Shown: in pieces, positions 8,296 through 16,739 of the stretch | How the letters are laid out: each line of letters starts with the position of its first letter | Position numbering within the stretch: position 1 is the stretch's first letter | Source: Geoglobus sp. UBA235 | GTDB taxonomy: Archaea; Halobacteriota; Archaeoglobi; Archaeoglobales; Archaeoglobaceae | Reading direction: 5' to 3' | DNA: 64,000 bases | Assembly (NCBI GenBank): GCA_002494725.1 | Contig: DACG01000028.1 | Span: 1 to 64,000, forward strand | Translations under genes and position numbers: made by a program | Notes under the pieces: generated by a model | What the model was told of the DNA's origin: nothing | Databases searched by the model: none | The model's input: the letters and a program-made list of their open reading frames with translations, nothing else

Positions 8296-10152
8296 ATGAA
8301 AATACTCCTGCTTCACTCAGACTACATCGAGTACGAGGTGAAGAAAAAAACCAGATTTGCCGAGCAATTCGAGGGAAAAGGAGCAAGAATTGATGAAGCT
8401 CTTGTTGTTTTTGTTTCAGTTGAGAAGGGTGACACAGAGGAGACAGCATTAAGGGCTGTTGAGGAGATAAGGGATGTTGCCGGGAAGGTGAATTCAGATA
8501 AAATCGTTCTTTATCCTTATGCTCATCTCTCATCCAGTCTTGCAGACGCTGAAACTGCCGTGAAACTTCTCAGGTTCATGGAGGAGAAACTTTCAGATGA
8601 TTTTGAGGTTCACCGCTCTCCATTTGGATGGTACAAGGCATTCAAAATTTCGTGCAAGGGTCATCCGCTGAGCGAGCTTTCAAGGGAGATAAGGGGTGAG
8701 GAAATTGAGCTTACCCAGGCGTTGAAGGATGAGGAGAAGGCCAAGAGCTACTGGTACATCCTTACTCCTGATAAAGAGCTTGTGGATGTTGAGAAATTCG
8801 ATTTCTCGAATTATCCAAATCTCAGAAAGTTTGTTGATTATGAAATAGCAAAGAGAAGGGCTGTTGACCAGACTCCACCTCACGTGGAGCTGATGAAGAG
8901 GCTTGAGATTGCTGATTATGAAGAAGCATCAGACAGCGGACATATGCGTTATTATCCCAATGGAAGGCTCATCAAAAGCCTGCTTGAGATGTTTGTTACC
9001 GAGAAGTGCATTGAGTACGGAGCAATGGAGGTTGAAACACCGATAATGTACGACAGAGCCCATCCAACTCTCAGAAAATACCTTGAGAGATTTCCTGCGA
9101 GGCAGTACATAATAAAGGGAGACAAGAGGGACTTCTTTTTGAGATTTGCCGCATGCTTCGGGCAGTTTTTGATGACCGCTCAGGCAACAATAACCTACAG
9201 GCATCTTCCTCTGAAAATGTACGAGCTCACGAGGTATTCGTTCAGAAAGGAGCAGAGAGGTGAGCTTGTTGGACTGAGGAGGTTAAGGGCTTTTACAATG
9301 CCTGACATGCACACCATAGTCAGGGATATCGAGGAGGCGAAGGAGGAGTTCTACAACCAGTACAAGCTTTCAGTGGAAGTTCTGAAGGAAATAGGTCTTG
9401 AACCAGATGATTACGAGGTTGCAATCAGGATAACGAGGGATTTCTATGAGGAGAATAAGGACTTCATCCATTCCATAGCTGAGGTTCTGAACAAGCCCAT
9501 TCTGATTGAGATGTGGGATAAAAGGTTCTTTTACTTTGTTCTGAAGTTCGAGTTCAACTTTGTTGATGCTCTTGACAAAGCCTCAGCCCTCTCAACGGTG
9601 CAGATTGATGTTGAGAATGCTGAGAGATATGGTATTACCTACGTGGATTCAGATGGGAACGAAAAACATCCGATGATTCTTCACTGCTCTGCCAGCGGTG
9701 CAATTGAGAGAGTAGTTTATGCTCTTCTTGAAAAAGCCCATTTATCAGCAGAAAATGGAGCTCTCCCAATGCTCCCAGTCTGGTTATCTCCAACTCAGGT
9801 GAGGATAATCCCCATAGCAGAAAGGCATCTTGAGAAAGCCATTGAAATTGCTCAAACACTGAATGAGAACAGAATAAGAGCTGATGTGGATGACAGAGAG
9901 GAGACAACAGCAAAAAAGGTGAGGGATGCATCAACAAGCTGGATACCATACATTGCTGTCATAGGAGACAGGGAAATTGAGGAAGGGGTGCTTACAGTAA
10001 CTGTAAGGAAGGAATCCACCCTCAAAGGTCAGAAGAGGGTGAAGATGACCTTGGAGGATCTCATGGATGAGATCAAAAATGAGACTGAAGGAAAACCATA
10101 TAAGCCCCTGCCAATGCATTTTATGTTATCAAGAAGACCATCCATGAGGTGA
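8296..10152 (+). CDS. thrS: Threonyl-tRNA synthetase (archaeal type)
   Basis: This enzyme charges tRNA-Thr with threonine. It has 618 aa. The N-terminal 140 residues (MKILLLHSDYIEYE) form the archaeal editing domain, related to D-aminoacyl-tRNA deacylase, instead of the bacterial TGS/SAD domains. The class II catalytic core follows, with motif 2 around YSFRKEQRGE and RAFTMPDMH, then a C-terminal anticodon-binding domain with VDDREE and YIAVIGDRE. It leads an operon with a small membrane protein and ABCE1. Confidence 0.97.
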   Translation: MKILLLHSDYIEYEVKKKTRFAEQFEGKGARIDEALVVFVSVEKGDTEETALRAVEEIRDVAGKVNSDKIVLYPYAHLSSSLADAETAVKLLRFMEEKLSDDFEVHRSPFGWYKAFKISCKGHPLSELSREIRGEEIELTQALKDEEKAKSYWYILTPDKELVDVEKFDFSNYPNLRKFVDYEIAKRRAVDQTPPHVELMKRLEIADYEEASDSGHMRYYPNGRLIKSLLEMFVTEKCIEYGAMEVETPIMYDRAHPTLRKYLERFPARQYIIKGDKRDFFLRFAACFGQFLMTAQATITYRHLPLKMYELTRYSFRKEQRGELVGLRRLRAFTMPDMHTIVRDIEEAKEEFYNQYKLSVEVLKEIGLEPDDYEVAIRITRDFYEENKDFIHSIAEVLNKPILIEMWDKRFFYFVLKFEFNFVDALDKASALSTVQIDVENAERYGITYVDSDGNEKHPMILHCSASGAIERVVYALLEKAHLSAENGALPMLPVWLSPTQVRIIPIAERHLEKAIEIAQTLNENRIRADVDDREETTAKKVRDASTSWIPYIAVIGDREIEEGVLTVTVRKESTLKGQKRVKMTLEDLMDEIKNETEGKPYKPLPMHFMLSRRPSMR

Positions 10153-10156
10153 TTTA

Positions 10157-10411
10157 ATGGACAAAGATCTGATAAAAACAGTTATTCCACTTGCATTGGG
10201 TATTGTGGCAGGAGCAGTCTCATTTTCGTTCACAGGGAACATCAGGGCAAGAGACCCTTTTGGAATAATAATTCTTGCATTTTTCATATACCTTCACAAG
10301 TTCATTCTTCCCAGATTTCAAATTCAGATTGAAACAAAAGATTGGCTTGGAATAGGTTTTTTGACACTTTCAAGCTGGTACATATCCTGGACATTACTGC
10401 TGAATCAGTGA
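10157..10411 (+). CDS. Small three-TM membrane protein, possibly EMC6-like
   Basis: This is an 84-residue hydrophobic protein with three predicted membrane segments (about residues 8-27, 34-52 and 63-82), ending in SWTLLLNQ. A short basic/polar loop separates TM2 and TM3. Length and topology resemble the archaeal relatives of EMC6, a partner of the Get1/EMC3/Oxa1-type insertases, but the similarity I can see is general and the call is tentative. It has its own AGGTG site 4 nt after thrS, so it is cotranscribed with translation genes, which is compatible with a role in membrane-protein insertion. Confidence 0.6.
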   Translation: MDKDLIKTVIPLALGIVAGAVSFSFTGNIRARDPFGIIILAFFIYLHKFILPRFQIQIETKDWLGIGFLTLSSWYISWTLLLNQ

Positions 10412-10427
10412 TCTCCAATCCGGAACC

Positions 10428-10438
10428 CTTATATTACG
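10428..10438 (+). promoter_or_regulatory. TATA-like box of ABCE1 gene
   Basis: CCTTATATTAC is centred about 27 nt before ATG 10460. It suggests an additional leaderless promoter for the ABCE1 gene inside the thrS operon and supports the choice of ATG 10460 over TTG 10445. Confidence 0.55.
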
Positions 10439-10459
10439 CCTCCATTGCCTCATCCTGAA

Positions 10460-12226
10460 ATGAGCATCAGGATAGCTGTTGTTGATAAGGAGAGGTGCCA
10501 GCCAAAGAAGTGCAGTCAGGAATGCCACAAATACTGCCCTGTTGTGAGAACAGGTGGAGAGGCAATTGTAATTGAAGACAGGGCAGTGATAAGTGAGGAA
10601 CTCTGCCAGGGATGCGGAATATGCGTTAAAAAATGCCCCTTCAATGCAATTTCAATTGTAGGACTCCCCTCTCAGCTTGAGGGGCATGAGGTTCATCGAT
10701 ACGGTAAGAATGGTTTCATTCTCTACAACCTTCCAATTCCAAGGAAAGGGAGTGTTGTTGGACTTCTCGGGCCAAATGGAACTGGAAAGAGCACGGCAGT
10801 GAAGATTCTCTCAGGTCAGCTGAAGCCAAATCTTGGAAGGGAGAATGCAGAATGGGACGAGATCCTTGACAGATTTCAGGGGACAGAGCTTTTTGATTAC
10901 ATGAAGGCTGTTGCAGACGGCAGCATAAAAGTGAGTGTAAAACCCCAGTATGTTGAGGCAATCCCGAAGGTTTACAGCGGGAATGTTAAGGATCTTTTGA
11001 GGAATGTTGATGAAAGGGGTGAGATGGATATTTATGTTGAGAAGCTTGGACTTGAGAACTCACTGAACAGGGACATAAGAGATCTGAGTGGAGGAGAATT
11101 GCAGAGGGTTGCAATACTTGCATGCATTCTGAGAGATGCTGATTTTTATTTCCTTGATGAGGTCACATCCTACCTTGATATCCACCAGAGAATTGAGTGT
11201 GCCAAGGTGATAAGGGAAATCGCTGAGAGAAAGCCTGTTCTCATTGTTGAGCACGACCTTGCCATTCTTGACATGCTTGCAGATTATGTTCACATCAGCT
11301 ACGGAGAACCTGCTGTCTATGGTGTTATAACTAACGCAAAAGGTGTTAGGGTTGGGATAAACCAGTACCTGAGAGGGTATCTTGCTGAGGAGAACATAAG
11401 GATAAGAGAGAAGGAGATTGAGTTTGAGATATTTCAGCCATCAGAGTCTGAAATAGAAGAGGTTCTTTTTGAGTACCCAAGCTTTACAAAAACATTTTCT
11501 GGGTTTAAACTTTATGCAGAAAGCGGAAAACTGAAAAAAGGAGAGGTTGTAGGTATTCTTGGGCCAAACGCAACCGGAAAGAGCACATTTGTAAAGGTCC
11601 TGGCAGGAGTTTTGAGAGATGATCAGGAAAAGGTCAGGCTTGATATGAAGGTTTCATACAAGCCCCAGTATGTTAAGGGTGACGTATCAATGCCCGTGAT
11701 CTCATTTCTCAGAAGCATAAACCCCATGATCGACTCCTCATACCACAAAACAGAGTACATAAAACCCCTGAATCTTGAAAAGCTTCTTGACAAGAACATA
11801 GATGAGCTGAGTGGAGGAGAATTACAGAGGGTTGCAATACTTGCATGCATTCTGAGAGATGCTGATCTTTATTTGCTGGATGAACCCTCAGCTCATCTGG
11901 ATGTGGAGCAGAGAACAGAGGTGGCGAGAATTCTGAGGAGGTTTGCCATGAACAACAGCAAAACCGTGCTTGTTGTTGACCATGACATCTATCTGATTGA
12001 CATGATATCTGACAGAATAATGGTTTTCGAGGGAGAGCCTGGAAAGGAGGGCAGGGCGAGAAGGCCATCAGGGATCAGAGAAGGAATGAACAGATTTCTG
12101 AGAAATCTGGACATAACCTTCAGGCGGGATGAGGAGACAAAAAGGCCGAGAGTGAACAAGCCAGATTCGAGGCTGGACAGGGAGCAGAAAATGGCGGGGG
12201 AGTATTACTACTATGTGAGAGAGTGA
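10460..12226 (+). CDS. abce1: ABCE1 ribosome-recycling ATPase (RNase L inhibitor homologue)
   Basis: This 588-aa twin-ATPase splits ribosomal subunits after termination and works with aRF1/Pelota. The N-terminal iron-sulfur domain carries two 4Fe-4S motifs (CQPKKCSQECHKYCP and CQGCGICVKKCP). NBD1 has Walker A GPNGTGKST and signature LSGGELQRVAI. NBD2 has GPNATGKST and the same signature. NBD1 has LDEVTSYLD, with Val where the family usually has Pro after the catalytic Glu. The ATG was chosen at 10460 from the TATA spacing. The DNA coding the two signature regions is almost identical (see findings). It is an essential cytosolic protein. Confidence 0.97.
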   Translation: MSIRIAVVDKERCQPKKCSQECHKYCPVVRTGGEAIVIEDRAVISEELCQGCGICVKKCPFNAISIVGLPSQLEGHEVHRYGKNGFILYNLPIPRKGSVVGLLGPNGTGKSTAVKILSGQLKPNLGRENAEWDEILDRFQGTELFDYMKAVADGSIKVSVKPQYVEAIPKVYSGNVKDLLRNVDERGEMDIYVEKLGLENSLNRDIRDLSGGELQRVAILACILRDADFYFLDEVTSYLDIHQRIECAKVIREIAERKPVLIVEHDLAILDMLADYVHISYGEPAVYGVITNAKGVRVGINQYLRGYLAEENIRIREKEIEFEIFQPSESEIEEVLFEYPSFTKTFSGFKLYAESGKLKKGEVVGILGPNATGKSTFVKVLAGVLRDDQEKVRLDMKVSYKPQYVKGDVSMPVISFLRSINPMIDSSYHKTEYIKPLNLEKLLDKNIDELSGGELQRVAILACILRDADLYLLDEPSAHLDVEQRTEVARILRRFAMNNSKTVLVVDHDIYLIDMISDRIMVFEGEPGKEGRARRPSGIREGMNRFLRNLDITFRRDEETKRPRVNKPDSRLDREQKMAGEYYYYVRE

Positions 12227-12283
12227 TGTAGGGTTTTTAAGCAGTATCTGAAGGAAAACATAAATAAAATTGGACTGTAAAAA

Positions 12284-12937
12284 TCAGGCCTCAGCTTCAA
12301 CTTTTTCTGAAGCCTTTGACAGAGCTTTCTCCTCAACGATCTGTTTTGGCTCCTTTATAACCTCTATTTTCCTTATCTCGACTCTTCTCAGCGGGTAGAT
12401 TTTCTTTGCGTTTCTGTAAATTTCTGCAGGAATCTTTCCAAGTATCGACTCCTGAAGGAACTGAACAAAGCTGTTTTTCTCTGCATTTGCCCTGATGATC
12501 TCGTTCATGACTCTCCTTATGCTCCTTTTCTGAGAACTCTGACATCTCTTGACCGTGAATGCAACACTCTTCACTCTCAGCACATAACCGTCTGATGTTC
12601 GGACATCAACTATGTCCTCAATTTTGCTTGTTCTCCTCCTTGTGAGACTGTTCAGGTAGTCTCTCGTGAGCTCGTATCTGTGGAATTTTGTGTATGCATT
12701 CTCTCCAGCAACCCTGAAAACCTTGAAAACCAGCTTCTTGTACGGGTTCTGGTTTGAGTAGTCATTTGTGAGCTCTGCAAGAGTTATCTCAACCGTTCTG
12801 TCAACAACCTTCCTCTCATCGTCTGCTGGAGTGTAGCCTATTTCTGACATTCCGAAATACTCAGGAGCAATGAGAGTGAACCATTTCTTCATTGTCCATT
12901 TGTCCTTGACTCTTGTCTGCCTCTTTCTCCTTGCCAT
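12284..12937 (-). CDS. rps3ae: Ribosomal protein S3Ae
   Basis: This is the archaeal/eukaryotic small-subunit protein eS1 (S3Ae), 217 aa. The N-terminus MARRKRQTRVKDKW and WFTLIAPEYFG are typical, as is the rest of the basic sequence up to an acidic tail. The start at ATG 12937 has GGGGTG 5 nt upstream. The frame stays open for another 74 codons upstream, but those residues are not part of the family. It is a single gene, divergent from proS. A minus-strand TATA-like TTTATTAAT lies near 12971-12979. Confidence 0.95.
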   Translation of the reverse strand: MARRKRQTRVKDKWTMKKWFTLIAPEYFGMSEIGYTPADDERKVVDRTVEITLAELTNDYSNQNPYKKLVFKVFRVAGENAYTKFHRYELTRDYLNSLTRRRTSKIEDIVDVRTSDGYVLRVKSVAFTVKRCQSSQKRSIRRVMNEIIRANAEKNSFVQFLQESILGKIPAEIYRNAKKIYPLRRVEIRKIEVIKEPKQIVEEKALSKASEKVEAEA

Positions 12938-13244
12938 TTTAACACCCCTTAAGCCTTGGAAAGCAGTGCTATTAATAAACTTTTTGTGCCAACATTTTTC
13001 CACCTGTGCTGCTGTTTGGAAGCTTTTCCCCTCCTTGGACCTCTTCCGGAGATGCAGCTCTCCTGCGAACAGCTGAACAGGATACCTGACCACTATTTTT
13101 GGCCGATCATTGGCTTCATAGATGTGGAATGGATAACCTCTTGAGAGAGTCATTGGCATATCTTTTAGAGATACTGAACCTGTCTTCAGAATTCTTCATG
13201 AATACCAGAGAGGCTTGATATCGATCTTGCTGCCAAATCAAAAA

Positions 13245-13255
13245 AGTTTTAATAA
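13245..13255 (+). promoter_or_regulatory. TATA-like box of proS
   Basis: GTTTTAATAAC is centred 27 nt before ATG 13277. It supports a leaderless start there over the TTG at 13265. Confidence 0.55.
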
Positions 13256-13276
13256 CCCTCACATTTGCCCATAATC

Positions 13277-14704
13277 ATGCTTCCTCCCAAATCCAACTTT
13301 TCCGAGTGGTATCATGAGATAATCCAGCAGGCTGAAATCATGGACATCAGGTATCCTGTTAAGGGACTTTATGTGTGGTTTCCTTTTGGATTCAAGCTCA
13401 GAAATCTGATCTACGGAAAACTCAGAGAGATCATGGATAGAGAACATGATGAGGTTTACTTTCCAGCTTTAATCCCTGAAACTGAGCTTGGAAAAGAGGG
13501 GCAGCATATAAAGGGGTTTGAGGATGAGGTTTACTGGATAACCCATGGTGGGCTTGATAGGCTGGATGTGAAGCTCGCTCTCAGGCCAACAAGCGAAACA
13601 GCAATGTATCCGATGTTCAGGCTGTGGATAAGGAGTCATGCTGATCTGCCCTTGAGGGTTTATCAGATTGTGAATGTTTTCAGGTATGAAACAAAGCACA
13701 CGAGACCGCTGATCAGACTTAGAGAGATAACATCATTCAAAGAAGCCCATACAGCCCACAGAAATTATGAAGAGGCTGAGGAAAATGTCAAGATGGCTGT
13801 GAATGCTTACAAAGAGTTCTTTGACTCTCTTGCCATCCCCTACTTTGTCATAAAACGCCCGGAGTGGGACAAGTTTCCGGGAGCAGATTACACCATAGCC
13901 TTCGACACAATAATGCCAGACGGCAGAACCCTGCAGATTGGTACAGTTCATCATCTCGCCGACAACTTTGCCAGAACATTTGACATAAAGTACGAAACCC
14001 CTGAAGGAGATCATGCATATGTTCATCAGACGTGTTATGGGATATCTGAAAGGTGTGTTGCCTCTGTGATATCAATACATGGCGACGATGTTGGTCTGAT
14101 CCTTCCATTTCATCTCGCACCCCATCAGGCGGTTATCATCCCCATACTCTACAAGGAGAGAGAAAGGGAAGTTCTCGAGCTTTCCAAGGAAATTTTCAGC
14201 AGGATGAAAGAGCTTGGCCTTAGAGTGATTTTGGATGACAGTGATGAGAGACCGGGAGCAAAGTACTACAAATGGGAACTTTTTGGTGTTCCGCTGAGAA
14301 TTGAGATAGGTCCCAGAGAGGCTGAGAACAGAGAAGTTGTGGTATCATTCAGGGATGAGAAGGTTAAGAGAAAGATACCTGCTGAAGAAATCACGGAAGA
14401 GAGGATAGCTGAATGGGCTGATGAGATGCATGAAAGGCTAAGAAGAAGAGCACTCGATTCAATGCTGGAAAAGGTCAGATTCTTTGAAAATCTTACAGAG
14501 ATGGAGGAGTGGATGGGCAGGGGAGTTGTACTCTTCCATCTATGCGAGAGTCTGGAATGTGGAGAGAGTATTGAGGATCAGGTCAAGGCAGGAGTTCTTG
14601 GGGAAGTAATAGAGATGCCTGAGGGAATTGAAGCTGACAGAGATGGCAAATGCATCATCTGTGGTGGAGATGGAAAGCTAAATGCCATCGCAAAAAGCTA
14701 TTGA
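13277..14704 (+). CDS. proS: Prolyl-tRNA synthetase (archaeal/eukaryotic type)
   Basis: This class II synthetase (475 aa) charges tRNA-Pro and lacks the bacterial editing insertion. Motif 2 and the proline pocket are visible in LRPTSETAMYPMF and RYETKHTRPLIRLREI, followed by FKEAHTAH. The anticodon-binding domain starts around residue 280 and a C-terminal zinc-binding-like domain follows, with Cys pairs CESLEC and CIICGG, ending in the conserved KSY. The tRNA-Pro gene is also in this window (50.2 kb). The stop codon nearly touches the 3' end of the H/ACA RNA gene on the other strand. Confidence 0.96.
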   Translation: MLPPKSNFSEWYHEIIQQAEIMDIRYPVKGLYVWFPFGFKLRNLIYGKLREIMDREHDEVYFPALIPETELGKEGQHIKGFEDEVYWITHGGLDRLDVKLALRPTSETAMYPMFRLWIRSHADLPLRVYQIVNVFRYETKHTRPLIRLREITSFKEAHTAHRNYEEAEENVKMAVNAYKEFFDSLAIPYFVIKRPEWDKFPGADYTIAFDTIMPDGRTLQIGTVHHLADNFARTFDIKYETPEGDHAYVHQTCYGISERCVASVISIHGDDVGLILPFHLAPHQAVIIPILYKEREREVLELSKEIFSRMKELGLRVILDDSDERPGAKYYKWELFGVPLRIEIGPREAENREVVVSFRDEKVKRKIPAEEITEERIAEWADEMHERLRRRALDSMLEKVRFFENLTEMEEWMGRGVVLFHLCESLECGESIEDQVKAGVLGEVIEMPEGIEADRDGKCIICGGDGKLNAIAKSY

Positions 14705-14706
14705 TC

Positions 14707-14921
14707 TGTCCCCCGGAATTAACACTGCTCTTCATTACTGGCAGATGCCATCTCGGAGCAGCTGACCTTCCGGGGCTGTTCCATGCCGGGGTTGCCCCAA
14801 GGTCATTGGCAGAGCTTTTGCTCATTCTCACCCGGGGACCATGCGACATGGTGTAACCCCAGCGCTTGCAGGGGGCTTCATCGCAGGCATTGCCTTCTCC
14901 ACACCCTCCCCGGCTGGGGCA
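14707..14921 (-). ncRNA. Three-hairpin H/ACA guide RNA
   Basis: A GC-rich island read on the minus strand folds into three successive hairpins, each ending in ACA. Lower stems: 14913-14919 with 14857-14863 (GCTGGGG), 14844-14851 with 14781-14788, and 14768-14775 with 14711-14718 (perfect CCCCGGAA/TTCCGGGG). ACA boxes lie at 14852-14854, 14777-14779 and 14707-14709. In all three the upper stem ends exactly 15 nt before the ACA, inside the 14-16 nt rule for pseudouridine guides. Each apical part has GA/ATGA elements able to form the L7Ae-binding K-turn (for example GGGTGAG with CAATGACC in hairpin 2). Predicted bipartite targets are GCUUGC-UN-CCCCG, GGGUUG-UN-ACCAUG and UUAACA-UN-CUGACC. A TATA-like box near 14942-14950 fits a start near 14921. 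Multi-hairpin H/ACA RNAs are known from A. fulgidus. The targets were not verified. Confidence 0.85.
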
Positions 14922-14940
14922 TGAACAACTCTACCTCAGA

Positions 14941-14950
14941 AAATAAATAC
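14941..14950 (-). promoter_or_regulatory. TATA-like box of the H/ACA RNA
   Basis: Read on the minus strand, GTATTTATTT lies about 25 nt upstream of the predicted RNA 5' end near 14921, the spacing expected for archaeal TBP-driven transcription. Confidence 0.5.
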
Positions 14951-14991
14951 CAATCGCAAACTATATCAATTTTTGCCAAGCATTTATAGCC

Positions 14992-15792
14992 ATGCAGGTT
15001 GAGGTTTCAGATCTTACATCCTCTCTGAAGCTCTACAGGGTTGGTCTGATAAACTACTATCTTTTCAGGGGTGAGAAAAACATCCTGATTGAAACAGGCC
15101 TGACTTGCACAGCTGAAAAACTGCTTGAAGAGATTGAGGAAGACCTGGATGCTGTCATCATCACCCACTCCCATTTCGATCACATTTCAGGGCTCTCCGT
15201 GATTCTCGAGCAGTATCCTGATGCCGAGGTGGCAGGGCATGAGAGGATAGCGCCTCTGCTGAAAAAAGAGAAGGTGATAAAGTCATGGTACTCAGATAAC
15301 CACCATTTCTGCAAGGAAGATGTTCAGGAACCGGTTTTGAGGTTGGATGTAGAGCTTAAAGAAGGGGACAGCTTTTACGGACTGGAGATATTCGAGTTTC
15401 CGGGACATGCTCCGGATTCAATAGGGGTTTACAGCAGAAAAGATAATGCACTGCTCGTCACAGATTGTTTGGGATACTTCACATCCTCAGGCAGAATAGT
15501 TCCGCTTTTCTTCTACAACTACCAGCAGTATCTGGACTCTATCAGGAGAATTTCAGGCTTCAGACCTCAGGTTCTGGGTGTTGGGCATCTGAGAGTTTTC
15601 AGGGGGAGAGAGTGTGACCAGGCAGTTAAGGATGCGTACAATGAGGCTGTGAAGCTCGGAGACATGATAAAATCGGAAATGAGCGATGAAGAGCTTATTG
15701 GGTACTTCTTTGTCGATGAGCTCAAACTTTACCCCGAGCAGGCAATGAAGGTTTCAGCTGGACTTCTCAAGAGAAGAGTTCTTGAATCCTGA
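14992..15792 (+). CDS. MBL-fold hydrolase
   Basis: This 266-aa metallo-beta-lactamase-fold protein is of the glyoxalase II type. The metal motif is THSHFDHISG (about residue 59), with the later ligand region GHAPDS, an Asp in LVTDCLG, and a final His in GVGHLRVF. The substrate is unknown; the family includes thioester hydrolases and flavodiiron relatives. There is no signal peptide. An AT-rich box (ACTATATCAA) lies about 27 nt before the ATG. Its 3' end overlaps the convergent UPF0104 gene by 26 bp. Confidence 0.8.
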   Translation: MQVEVSDLTSSLKLYRVGLINYYLFRGEKNILIETGLTCTAEKLLEEIEEDLDAVIITHSHFDHISGLSVILEQYPDAEVAGHERIAPLLKKEKVIKSWYSDNHHFCKEDVQEPVLRLDVELKEGDSFYGLEIFEFPGHAPDSIGVYSRKDNALLVTDCLGYFTSSGRIVPLFFYNYQQYLDSIRRISGFRPQVLGVGHLRVFRGRECDQAVKDAYNEAVKLGDMIKSEMSDEELIGYFFVDELKLYPEQAMKVSAGLLKRRVLES

Positions 15793-16642
15793 ATTCTCTG
15801 CTTTCTTTTCTGAATTCAGTTATTCCGGGAATGTCGGCAAGAATGGTGGAGGCTCTCACCAGAATTGAATGGGCTATCCCGGCAGAAATACTTCCCGTTA
15901 CAACAGACACCATGAATCCGGAACCGCTCTCAAACAGCCCCATCCCTCCCGGAGTCAGGGGAAGAAACATCAGAAGTGTCCCGAGAGGCTGGAGAATCAT
16001 TGATTGAACAAAGCTCACATTCAGTCCAAGTGCCCTGAAAATCAGGTACCACTGAACGCCAACAACAACCCATCCTGCAATCGATATTCCAAGGATAAAA
16101 ACAGCATTCTTCTTTGTTTCTCTCGCATACCTCCTTATCATTCTGATTCTCTCAAAATCAGGAGGCATGTCGGTCCACAGATACATCACGGCAATGGCGC
16201 TTATTAGGAAGGGCAGGACAATCAGGGAAAGCTCGTTCAAGCCAAGAAGATACACTATCCCAATGGATGCACCGAAGACCTTGACAACCATCTCCACAGC
16301 CTGAGCAGATAGAATTGTACCCATAACTGCTTTTGAATCCATGCTGTAAGCCGAGGCAAAAACGGGAGTGGAAAAGTAACCTGCCCTTCCCGGAGTGAAG
16401 TCTCCAGCAATCATCCCTGCAAGATGAGCCTTAAAAACATCGGCAAATCTTGACTTTATCCCCATACTTCTGAGAAGATGGTGAATTCTGTAGGCAAGGA
16501 GGACATTCAGAATTTCGTAGCAAACAACAGATCCTGCAAAAAATGCGGGATTTGCTGAAAGAATGTAATTGACGGAGTCCCTGAAAAACAGAACAAGAAG
16601 CACGATAATTCCAGCTCCTGCTGCAATCTTCAAACCCCGCAT
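15767..16642 (-). CDS. UPF0104 / LPG-synthase-like membrane protein
   Basis: This 291-aa integral membrane protein has about seven to eight hydrophobic segments. The conserved GDFTPGRAGYFSTP and PLTPGGMGLFESG blocks mark the UPF0104 (AglD C-terminal/lysylphosphatidylglycerol synthase TM) family, thought to act as lipid flippases or glycolipid-handling proteins. It is divergent from a dolichol-phosphate-mannose-synthase-like GT2 gene. In Haloferax AglD the two activities are fused in one protein, so these two genes may be the split equivalent. That is inference. Confidence 0.85.
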   Translation of the reverse strand: MRGLKIAAGAGIIVLLVLFFRDSVNYILSANPAFFAGSVVCYEILNVLLAYRIHHLLRSMGIKSRFADVFKAHLAGMIAGDFTPGRAGYFSTPVFASAYSMDSKAVMGTILSAQAVEMVVKVFGASIGIVYLLGLNELSLIVLPFLISAIAVMYLWTDMPPDFERIRMIRRYARETKKNAVFILGISIAGWVVVGVQWYLIFRALGLNVSFVQSMILQPLGTLLMFLPLTPGGMGLFESGSGFMVSVVTGSISAGIAHSILVRASTILADIPGITEFRKESREFRIQELFS

Positions 16643-16739
16643 TCTTAGTCTGATTTTCAGAATGAAATATAAAATGTGTGGTTTCCCTGAAAATCATCAT
16701 TGGCAACATTAAAATATTCATGGGATTTATGGCTGCTGA

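Noticed and set aside
12938..13159. An open minus-strand frame adding 74 residues upstream of S3Ae
   Set aside because: The added residues have no resemblance to the S3Ae family, a good ribosome-binding site lies right before ATG 12937, and a TATA-like box lies inside the extension.
14707..14921. RNase P RNA or SRP RNA as the identity of the GC-rich island
   Set aside because: The length is too short, the conserved RNase P core and SRP helix 8 motifs are not found, and the three-hairpin ACA pattern explains the sequence better.
14650..14989. Small plus- and minus-strand reading frames across the same GC-rich island
   Set aside because: They are low-complexity translations of structured RNA with no family resemblance.
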